From Bacteroidota bacterium (GTDB lineage: Bacteria; Bacteroidota; Bacteroidia; SXHM01), in contig SXHM01000258.1 in NCBI GenBank assembly GCA_005773695.1, forward strand, positions 1 through 9,344: a DNA stretch of 9,344 nt. The letters run 5' to 3'. The notes under the pieces are model-generated. The model saw only the letters and a program-made list of their open reading frames with translations. It was not told the origin of the DNA and ran no database searches. Every line of letters begins with the position of its first letter. The first letter of the stretch is position 1. Positions 1-6,242 of the stretch are shown here, piece by piece. The position numbers and the translations under genes are program-made.

Positions 1-373
1 AATGGCGGTAGTCTTTATCTGGTATAACATTCCAAGAAACATCGTGCGTATAGTGGTAAAGTGGTAAATCTCCAGCGCTTACGGATGGTCTGCTAAGTTC
101 TTCTTCTACCATTCCCTCTAAAATACTTATAGAGTCATAGCCCACAACCGGGCGCCAAGTTGGAAAAATCAGACCAATATCGTGTATCTGTTTAACAAAT
201 GGAATAGGGCGAATTGTGTCGTAGCAAGGTTTGCAGCCATCTTCTGCTTCTTCTGAGCTATGATGATATTCAAGACGTTCTTTCTCGCCTTCATCAATAT
301 TGAGAAACTGAAAATTTTGGGCAAACGAAAATGTATAAATGAGAAAAAAAGTTGCAAAAAAAAATAATCTCAT
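1..373 (-). CDS. Secreted protein of unknown function (partial, C-terminus outside window)
   Basis: An open frame reads leftward from ATG at 371-373 to the window edge without a stop, giving 124 complete codons. The first 19 residues, MRLFFFATFFLIYTFSFAQ, are a typical Sec signal peptide with a likely cleavage around FAQ/N, so the product is exported to the periplasm or beyond. The mature part is acidic at first (EGEKERLEYHHSSEEAEDG), then has a CxxC pair (C47 and C50 in GCKPCYD) and a passage rich in W, H, D and Y (HYTHDVSWNVIPD). CKPC is followed by Y rather than H, so it is not a haem c site, and I see no thioredoxin fold. I do not recognise the family. The gene starts 12 bp after the asd stop on the same strand, so the two are probably cotranscribed. 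No Shine-Dalgarno sequence is visible; the spacer is T-rich (TTTTTTTCCGAA), which is usual in Bacteroidota. That it is a real gene is fairly sure; its function is unknown. Confidence 0.75.
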   Translation of the reverse strand, partial: MRLFFFATFFLIYTFSFAQNFQFLNIDEGEKERLEYHHSSEEAEDGCKPCYDTIRPIPFVKQIHDIGLIFPTWRPVVGYDSISILEGMVEEELSRPSVSAGDLPLYHYTHDVSWNVIPDKDYRH

Positions 374-385
374 TTCGGAAAAAAA

Positions 386-1375
386 TTAGAAAAGATTTTC
401 TTTCTGAAGGTACTCGGCAATCTGAATAGCATTGGTAGCAGCGCCTTTGCGAAGGTTGTCGGAAACAATCCACATATTTAATGTGTTCGGTTGACTTTCA
501 TCTCTACGTAATCGACCAACAAAAACTTCATCACGGTTATGCGAATCAATCGGCATCGGATATTGCAGGTTTTTTACATCATCTTTTACGATTACACCAA
601 AAGAACTAGCGAGAATTTGGCGCACTTCATTTAAGTCAAAATCGTTTTCAAATTCAACATTTACTGCTTCTGAATGACCGCCAATAACAGGAACGCGAAC
701 AGTTGTTGCAGTTACACGGATAGAGTCATCACTCATTATTTTCTTGGTTTCGTTCACCATTTTCATTTCTTCTTTGGTGTAACCATTTTCAAGAAAAACA
801 TCAATCTGCGGGATAATATTTAAGTCGATAGGATAAGCATAAGCCATTGGTCCCTGAATGCCATCACGCTCGTTGTAAAGCTGGTCAACAGCCTTTTTCC
901 CTGTTCCGGTAACGCTCTGATAAGTGGAAACCACCACACGTTTTATTTTATATTTCTTATGAAGTGGGTTTAGCGCAACTACCATTTGAATAGTAGAGCA
1001 GTTAGGGTTTGCAATAATTTTATCTTCCTTGGTCAAAACATGTGCATTCACTTCTGGAACTAATAATTTTTTTGTTGGGTCCATTCTCCAAGCAGAAGAA
1101 TTATCAATTACCGTTGAACCTGCTTCTGCAAATTTTGGAGCCCATTCCAATGACGTGCTTCCACCTGCTGAAAAAATGGCAATGTCAGGTTTCAGTGCAA
1201 CAGCTTCTGCCATTCCAATTACTTTATAGTTTATTCCTTTAAAAGCAACTTCTTTACCTATTGATTTTTCTGAAGCAACGGGATAAAATTCTGTAACCGG
1301 GAAGTTTCTTTCCTCCAATACTTTCATCATCTGTGTGCCTACAAGCCCCGTGGAACCTACAACTGCTACTCTCAT
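386..1375 (-). CDS. asd: Aspartate-semialdehyde dehydrogenase
   Basis: The 329-residue product matches the usual length of bacterial Asd, a cytosolic enzyme that reduces L-aspartyl-4-phosphate to L-aspartate-4-semialdehyde with NADPH. This is the branch point to lysine/diaminopimelate, threonine and methionine. Family motifs appear in order: nucleotide-binding GSTGLVG (residues 7-13), SAGGST (69-74), DNSSAWR (91-97), VPEVN (106-110), NPNCSTIQ with the catalytic cysteine at 126, STYQSVTGTGK (150-160), and RVPVIGGHSEA with the catalytic histidine at 234. The C-terminal NLRKGAATNA is also typical. The ATG at 1373-1375 is chosen because the Rossmann strand MRVAVVG begins there. A longer frame opens at a GTG at 1435, but that extension adds residues unlike the family and contains a good -7 promoter box. 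The gene diverges from the giant surface-protein gene and leads, 12 bp downstream, into a secreted protein of unknown role. No missing residue or frameshift was seen. Confidence 0.97.
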   Translation of the reverse strand: MRVAVVGSTGLVGTQMMKVLEERNFPVTEFYPVASEKSIGKEVAFKGINYKVIGMAEAVALKPDIAIFSAGGSTSLEWAPKFAEAGSTVIDNSSAWRMDPTKKLLVPEVNAHVLTKEDKIIANPNCSTIQMVVALNPLHKKYKIKRVVVSTYQSVTGTGKKAVDQLYNERDGIQGPMAYAYPIDLNIIPQIDVFLENGYTKEEMKMVNETKKIMSDDSIRVTATTVRVPVIGGHSEAVNVEFENDFDLNEVRQILASSFGVIVKDDVKNLQYPMPIDSHNRDEVFVGRLRRDESQPNTLNMWIVSDNLRKGAATNAIQIAEYLQKENLF

Positions 1376-1423
1376 AATTAACTTATTATTATTTTTTGCT
1401 TGAATGCTTCTAATAAAACTTGC

Positions 1424-1431
1424 CAAAAATA
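1424..1431 (-). promoter_or_regulatory. Putative -7 box of the asd promoter
   Basis: On the minus strand this reads TATTTTTG, a full match to the Bacteroidota -7 consensus TAnnTTTG, lying 48 bp upstream of the chosen asd ATG. The -33 element is weak: no TTG sits at the usual 17-23 base spacing, only TGTG/GTG within 1455-1460. Transcription would start near 1416-1420 and give a leader of about 40 bases. In AT-rich DNA such a match can arise by chance. Confidence 0.4.
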
Positions 1432-1544
1432 ACACAATTACAAACTGATTATTTCACACATTTTTATTATTTAATCAACAATTCTTAATAACAGTTTGAA
1501 AGTTGGGCAGACAGTTTTGCCCTATAAAATTTCATTTTTTCATG

Positions 1545-1569
1545 TTGAGTTAAAATATTTTATATCTTG
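1545..1569 (+). promoter_or_regulatory. Putative promoter of the giant surface-protein gene
   Basis: TTG at 1545-1547 is followed by TATATCTTGC at 1561-1570. The latter resembles the Bacteroidota -7 element (TAnnTTTG, often TATCTTTGC) with one T missing. The spacer is 13-15 bases, shorter than the usual 17-23. A start near 1576 would leave an A-rich leader of about 60 bases before the ATG at 1638. This is the best candidate in the divergent region, but it is imperfect at both elements. Confidence 0.3.
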
Positions 1570-1637
1570 CCGCTCCTTTTTCAAAAAAAAGTGATAAAAA
1601 TCATACGGAAAAAGGCAAAAAAATTTAATAAAAAGCA

Positions 1638-4600
1638 ATGAAAAAAATCTACTATTCTTTAACCGTTTTAATCATTTCTCTATTAACGCTTAATAGCTTT
1701 GAAACACAAGCTCAGTGCGCAAAGTCAATTTTTCAGGCAGCTAACCTTGGTACTCCGCCTTGTGGAGGTGCTTATGCACAAACAAGCGTGGGAAGTGGTG
1801 AATTTGTATCAATGTCAGTTGTTGCCGGTGCACAATACTGCATTAGTACTTGTGGCTCAACCTGGAATACACAACTAACAGGTTTTAACGGAAATAGTGC
1901 AGTTTTTTTCAATGATAATAATGGTTTTGATTGTAACCCTTCTCAGCAGGCAAGTATTCAGTGGACAGCAACATTTTCCGGGACTTTAGATGTAATGATT
2001 AATATAAGCAATTGTCTTGGATATCAGGGTGGAGGTACTGCAAACTCTGCTATATTACAATACAAGCAATGCTCTCCAGCCATTACATCTTCAGCTGCTG
2101 ATATATGCACTGGTCAATGCGTAACTTTAACAGCAGATCAGGCTGGCGGTACATGGAGTGTATTACCTAATGATGGTTTAACGGGTAATACATTTTGTCC
2201 TACAACTCTTGGAGCTTATACAATCAGTTACACATTGGCGGCATGTGTTGTAACCCAAGTAATTAATGTAATAACACCTTCCGTAGCACCTACAGCTGCT
2301 ATAGCTAATCCTACTTCAGTGTGTCCTGGTCAATTTGCAGCACTTTCAGTGATTGGAGGTTCTCTCGGAACTAATGCTCAATGGGTATGGTATGAAGGAG
2401 GTTGTGGAACAGTAAATGGTGGAGTCCAAGTTGGAACGGGTCCTACAATAAGCGGAGCTCCGACTCAATCAGGAACTTACTATGTAGCCGCTGAAGGTGG
2501 TTGTTTAACTTCAGCTTGCGCAAGCGTCACTCTTCCTGTAAATACTTTATCTACTGACCCTATTTCTGTGACCGCATCAAATACAACAATCTGTCAGGGA
2601 ACTTCTACTACATTAGCAGTAAACGGAGGTTCTCTTGGAAGCGCTTCAAATTGGTTTTGGTATAATGGTGCATGTGGAGGAGTTTTGGTAGGTTCAGGTT
2701 CTTCTATTACAGTAAACCCTCTTTCATCAACTACATATTACGTTAGAGCAGAAGGCCCTTGCAATACGACAAACTGTGCAAGTATTTCAGTTAACGTATT
2801 TTCAGCACCTCAGGTTGGCTTTAATTTTATAACAACTCCTTCTGCCTGCGGTGCTTCTGATGGAAGTATCTCTGTTTTCGGAGGAGGAGGAACACCCCCT
2901 TATAATTGGACATTGAACGGAGCACCTTCTTCAACAGTAATGACTAACTTAAGCGCAGGTCCATATATTATTGAGGCAACTGACCAAAATGGTTGCACCG
3001 ATGTTGTTTCAGTTTCAATGAATGATCCGGGAGCTTCACCTGCGACTGTTGTTTCATCTGATCAGGACAATATTATTTGTCAAGGTGATTATGTAACGTT
3101 CACTGCAAGCGGCTCTTACCTTTATACTTATTACGTAAATGGAGTCCCTGTATCTACATCAAATCCATGGACAACCAATACCATAAATGATGGAGATATT
3201 GTACAGGTTCTGGCACTTGACTTTAATTTTTGTTCTTTCACAACATTGGGGATAACAATGACAGTAAATGCAAATCCTGCAATTACGATGGCTTCTAACA
3301 ATCCTACACAATGTGGTTTGAATGATGGAGATGCATCAGGATTAGTATCAGGCGGATTACCTCCTTATTCTTATTCATGGTCTCATGATGTGAATGAAAC
3401 AACATCTGCTGTTTATAATTTGATTGCAGGTGCTTATTTTCTAACAGTAAGTGACCAGAATGGTTGCTCTGATCAGGCTGTTGCCGGACTAAGTGATCCA
3501 GGAGCAGCCCCTGTTTCGCTTGCCAGCAGTGACCCAGATAGTATGATTTGCTCTGGAGAGAATGTTGACTTTACAGCGACAGGTTCAGTTGATTATACAT
3601 TTTTTCAAAGTGGACCAATTGTTCAGGGACCTGGAACAAATAATATCTACTCAACCACAGGATTAATTGATGGGGATATTGTTATTGCTGTGGGAACCGA
3701 CATTAACGGCTGTAGGGCTACAAGTAATTATTTTACAACTTCAGTTATACCAAGTCCAAACGTAGTATTGGTTAGCAGTGATATTGATAACACTATTTGT
3801 ATAGGTCAATCAATCACCTATACTGCAACAGGTGCATTGTTTTATGAGTTTTTCATAAATGGAGTTTCTCAGGGACCTTCCGGGTCTAATGACGTTTATC
3901 AATCAAACACTTGGACACATGGTGATGTAATTTATGTTGAAGGAACAGATGCAAACAATTGCATTGTTGCAAGTGCGCAAATTACGGTTACCGTTAATCC
4001 TCCTCCAACTGTTTCTATAGCTACTCAGCAAGATCCATCAAGCTGCGGTGCTCAGGATGGTTTGGTTATCGTAACTGCAGCAGGTGGCACATCTCCATAT
4101 AGTTATGTATGGAATCAGGATTTAACTCATACAACCTATGCAGATGCTCCTAATATTTCAGGAGTTTACGCAGGACCTTATAATGTTGAAGTAACTGATG
4201 CAGCAGGTTGTTCTGACGATGTTACAGCTTCATTAAGTGATGTAGGTTCATCACCGGTTACATTAACCAGCAGCGATAATGATGGAGTAATTTGTGAAGG
4301 AGAGACCGTAACATTTACTGGAACCGGAGCTACTACTTATGTTTTTTATATTGATGGTGTGGTAGTAAGCACTAACAATCCTTTTACAACAAGCACTCTT
4401 CAGGATGGTGAAGGCGTAGCTGTTGTTGGACTTGATACTGCACTTTGCGCTGCAACAAGTTCAGCTATAGAATATGTTGTAAATCCAAGTCCTTTCATAC
4501 AGATTGGAGTGGCTACACCTCCATCCGCATGTGGATTGAGTGATGGCAGCATTACTTCGAATACCTATGGTGGAACATTGCCTTACAATTGGACATGGAA

Positions 4601-6170
4601 CGGTGGGTTACCAAATGCAGAAAATATTTCAGGTATCCCTGCCGGTGTTTATACTGTAATTGTAACAGATTTCAATGGTTGTACCGATCAGGTTAGCTCA
4701 TCAATTAGTGATATCGGAGCTCCTTTAGCTACTATTTTTGCAAGCGATCCTGATTTGCTCATCTGCGAAAATGATACACTTAATTTCCTTGGTGTTGGAT
4801 CAGGTGGTGTATCTCCATACACATTTAATTTCTTTGTAAACGGTCCGCCAGCACTGCCCGGATTACCTGATACATATTCAACATCAGCACTTGCTGATAA
4901 TGATGTGGTAGCAGTAACTGTAACTGATGTAAACGGCTGCACAGGCACATCACAACCGCTAACATTCTCTGTAACACAAACTATAGTTCCTTCATTCGCA
5001 AGTGCATTTGATGCTGTTTGTGAAAACGTTGATCAATTGTTATTGCCTGGTTTAGGAGGCGAAAGCCCAAGCGGAGGTGAATTTACTGCCTTATATAATG
5101 GAATAGAAATTACCAGTGACTTATTCTTCCCTTACGGTATTGGTGACGGAACACATCCGATTACCTATACAGTTGATAACGGAAATGGTTGTTTCACATC
5201 AGTATCTCAAGACCTTACTGTAATTCCAAGCCCTGTGGTTGATTTGGGAGCAGATTTTGCAGTTTGCGACTCGGCAATTATTGTTGCTCCTGGAGGTTAT
5301 GTAAACTATGATTGGTTCCCTTCAGATCTGGTTTTATTGGATGACTCAACAGTCTTAATTTATAACTCAGCAAACGTTTCAGTTGATGTAACAGATGTAA
5401 ATGGTTGTATAGGAACAGGAGAGATTGGAGCAGTTATTAATCACCCTCCAATTCTTGAAATTGTTACTTCACCTTCAAATGCAGCTACTGAAATTTGTAT
5501 GGGTGATACCGTTACGCTTTGCGTTGTTGGAAATTGGGCTACCATTACATGGAGCACAGGTTCTTCTAATGTTTCATGTATTGATGTATTTCAAAATGGA
5601 AACATTGGAGTATCTGCGGAAGATCCAAATGGTTGTGCAGACGAAATTCTGCAAGGCCAGGGAGTGGTTGTAACAGTTCATGATCCAATGCCTATTGTTA
5701 CTGTTATTCAAGATGAATTTCAAAGTTCCGGTGGATTTATTTCTTACCAGTGGTTCTTAAACGGAGACTCTATTTTGACTAATGGTAATTTCCAGACCTA
5801 TTCTGCTACTCAGAGTGGCAATTACTATGTTCAGGTTACAGATCAGTGGGGTTGTGTTGGTCAGTCTTCTGTAATAGAACATACCTGCGTTTGCGTTGGT
5901 ATTGAAGAAAATGAGTTGAACTACAACCTTAATATTTTCCCTAACCCAACAAACGGAGTATTTACCATGAATATAGGTTTTGAACTTCCTGTAGATATGC
6001 GTTTAGAGTTGACCAACATACTTGGTCAGCCTGTAATTAATGTTGAAGATGTTAAGAATACTCAAAACCTTCGCAGAGATTATAACCTGAATCATTTGGC
6101 ACAGGGTGTTTACATCTTTACTATCAGAACAGGTGAACAGACTATTGTTCGCAGAGTAGTGAAGAACTAA
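1638..6170 (+). CDS. Giant secreted multi-domain surface protein with SprB-like and Ig-like repeats and a type A T9SS sorting domain
   Basis: The product is 1510 residues long. Residues 1-25 form a Sec signal peptide (MKKIYYSLTV..., cleavage probably at TQA/Q); C27 follows without a lipobox, so it is not a lipoprotein. Residues 27-145 are a cysteine-containing N-terminal region, and 147-213 look like a further short module. Two tandem Ig-like modules share GGSLG at residues 240 and 330, a 90-residue period. From about 398 to 1114 comes an array A-B-A-B-B-A-B-A-B. A modules are SprB-like (CGxxDG...GG..PY.W...NGCxD); B modules are Ig/PKD-like (SDxDx3C...NG). About 1116-1430 holds further Ig-like modules. 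The C-terminal ~80 residues (NIFPNPTNG ... LAQGVYIFTIRTG ... VRRVVKN) are a type A sorting domain, which directs export by the type IX system and anchoring to, or release from, the cell surface. No catalytic domain was recognised, so an adhesin or structural surface role is likely but inferred. SprB, which shares the repeat type, is a gliding adhesin; this protein is much smaller, and no gliding gene is visible here. Confidence 0.93.
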   Translation: MKKIYYSLTVLIISLLTLNSFETQAQCAKSIFQAANLGTPPCGGAYAQTSVGSGEFVSMSVVAGAQYCISTCGSTWNTQLTGFNGNSAVFFNDNNGFDCNPSQQASIQWTATFSGTLDVMINISNCLGYQGGGTANSAILQYKQCSPAITSSAADICTGQCVTLTADQAGGTWSVLPNDGLTGNTFCPTTLGAYTISYTLAACVVTQVINVITPSVAPTAAIANPTSVCPGQFAALSVIGGSLGTNAQWVWYEGGCGTVNGGVQVGTGPTISGAPTQSGTYYVAAEGGCLTSACASVTLPVNTLSTDPISVTASNTTICQGTSTTLAVNGGSLGSASNWFWYNGACGGVLVGSGSSITVNPLSSTTYYVRAEGPCNTTNCASISVNVFSAPQVGFNFITTPSACGASDGSISVFGGGGTPPYNWTLNGAPSSTVMTNLSAGPYIIEATDQNGCTDVVSVSMNDPGASPATVVSSDQDNIICQGDYVTFTASGSYLYTYYVNGVPVSTSNPWTTNTINDGDIVQVLALDFNFCSFTTLGITMTVNANPAITMASNNPTQCGLNDGDASGLVSGGLPPYSYSWSHDVNETTSAVYNLIAGAYFLTVSDQNGCSDQAVAGLSDPGAAPVSLASSDPDSMICSGENVDFTATGSVDYTFFQSGPIVQGPGTNNIYSTTGLIDGDIVIAVGTDINGCRATSNYFTTSVIPSPNVVLVSSDIDNTICIGQSITYTATGALFYEFFINGVSQGPSGSNDVYQSNTWTHGDVIYVEGTDANNCIVASAQITVTVNPPPTVSIATQQDPSSCGAQDGLVIVTAAGGTSPYSYVWNQDLTHTTYADAPNISGVYAGPYNVEVTDAAGCSDDVTASLSDVGSSPVTLTSSDNDGVICEGETVTFTGTGATTYVFYIDGVVVSTNNPFTTSTLQDGEGVAVVGLDTALCAATSSAIEYVVNPSPFIQIGVATPPSACGLSDGSITSNTYGGTLPYNWTWNGGLPNAENISGIPAGVYTVIVTDFNGCTDQVSSSISDIGAPLATIFASDPDLLICENDTLNFLGVGSGGVSPYTFNFFVNGPPALPGLPDTYSTSALADNDVVAVTVTDVNGCTGTSQPLTFSVTQTIVPSFASAFDAVCENVDQLLLPGLGGESPSGGEFTALYNGIEITSDLFFPYGIGDGTHPITYTVDNGNGCFTSVSQDLTVIPSPVVDLGADFAVCDSAIIVAPGGYVNYDWFPSDLVLLDDSTVLIYNSANVSVDVTDVNGCIGTGEIGAVINHPPILEIVTSPSNAATEICMGDTVTLCVVGNWATITWSTGSSNVSCIDVFQNGNIGVSAEDPNGCADEILQGQGVVVTVHDPMPIVTVIQDEFQSSGGFISYQWFLNGDSILTNGNFQTYSATQSGNYYVQVTDQWGCVGQSSVIEHTCVCVGIEENELNYNLNIFPNPTNGVFTMNIGFELPVDMRLELTNILGQPVINVEDVKNTQNLRRDYNLNHLAQGVYIFTIRTGEQTIVRRVVKN
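2352..2898 (+). repeat. Tandem Ig-like module pair within the surface protein
   Basis: Two adjacent modules share the pattern CxGxxxxLxVxGGSLGxxxxWxWYxGxCG...TYYVxAEGxCxTxxCAS. The most similar DNA is GGAGGTTCTCTCGGAA at 2355-2370 and GGAGGTTCTCTTGGAA at 2625-2640, exactly 270 bases apart, which is one 90-residue module. The conserved nucleotides suggest a more recent duplication than the modules further downstream. Module edges are approximate. Confidence 0.6.
2829..4980 (+). repeat. Protein-level array of alternating SprB-like (A) and Ig/PKD-like (B) modules
   Basis: Approximate residue ranges: A1 398-466, B1 466-549, A2 552-622, B2 623-707, B3 708-790, A3 794-871, B4 872-954, A4 955-1028, B5 1028-1114. 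Each A module opens with CGASDG, CGLNDG, CGAQDG or CGLSDG and closes with N/A-GC-S/T-D. Each B module opens with S/A-S-D-x-D-x3-C and has a second cysteine 51-58 residues later. The DNA of the copies has diverged, so this is an old array held together by protein constraint rather than a fresh tandem duplication. Confidence 0.8.
5928..6167 (+). other. Type A C-terminal sorting domain of the type IX secretion system (coding segment)
   Basis: The last 80 or so codons of the giant gene encode a beta-sandwich sorting signal: an opening strand LNIFPNPTNGVF, a middle LTNILGQPV, then LNHLAQGVYIFTI, and the terminal basic VRRVVKN. This order is the recognised type A (por secretion tail) pattern. It is normally removed at the cell surface by the PorU-type sortase. 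No PorU or other T9SS machinery gene lies in the window, so export depends on genes elsewhere. Confidence 0.9.
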
Positions 6171-6190
6171 ACGTAGTTTTAAATGATACA

Positions 6191-6228
6191 AAAGAGGCTT
6201 GTCGCGCTTGAGCACGACAAGCCTCTTT
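6191..6228 (+). terminator. Strong hairpin terminator after the surface-protein gene
   Basis: AAAGAGGCTTGTCG (6191-6204) pairs perfectly over 14 bp with CGACAAGCCTCTTT (6215-6228) around a 10-base loop. The stem is GC-rich at the centre, begins in an A run and ends in TTT, so it could terminate on either strand. It starts 20 bases after the stop of the giant gene. The next gene starts only 14 bases beyond its right arm. Confidence 0.85.
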
Positions 6229-6242
6229 GATTTACGAGAGTG

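Noticed and set aside
1376..1435. N-terminal extension of asd from a GTG at 1435
   Set aside because: The extra 20 residues precede the family's usual N-terminus, and the segment contains a promoter-like TATTTTTG, so it is more likely untranslated.
1505..1522. Hairpin GGGCA / TGCCC in the divergent region
   Set aside because: The stem is only 5 bp with an 8-base loop. It has no T run and no clear relation to either promoter, so chance is a sufficient explanation.
4688..4948. Antisense open frame within the giant gene
   Set aside because: It is a shadow of the strongly supported coding frame (conserved repeat modules) and has no signal or family features. Other antisense and off-frame frames in the window are rejected for the same reason.
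1638..6170. Foreign origin or a phage/toxin role for the giant gene
   Set aside because: Its base composition and sorting signal fit the neighbouring Bacteroidota genes. No toxin, RHS, integrase or transposase motif and no flanking repeats were seen.
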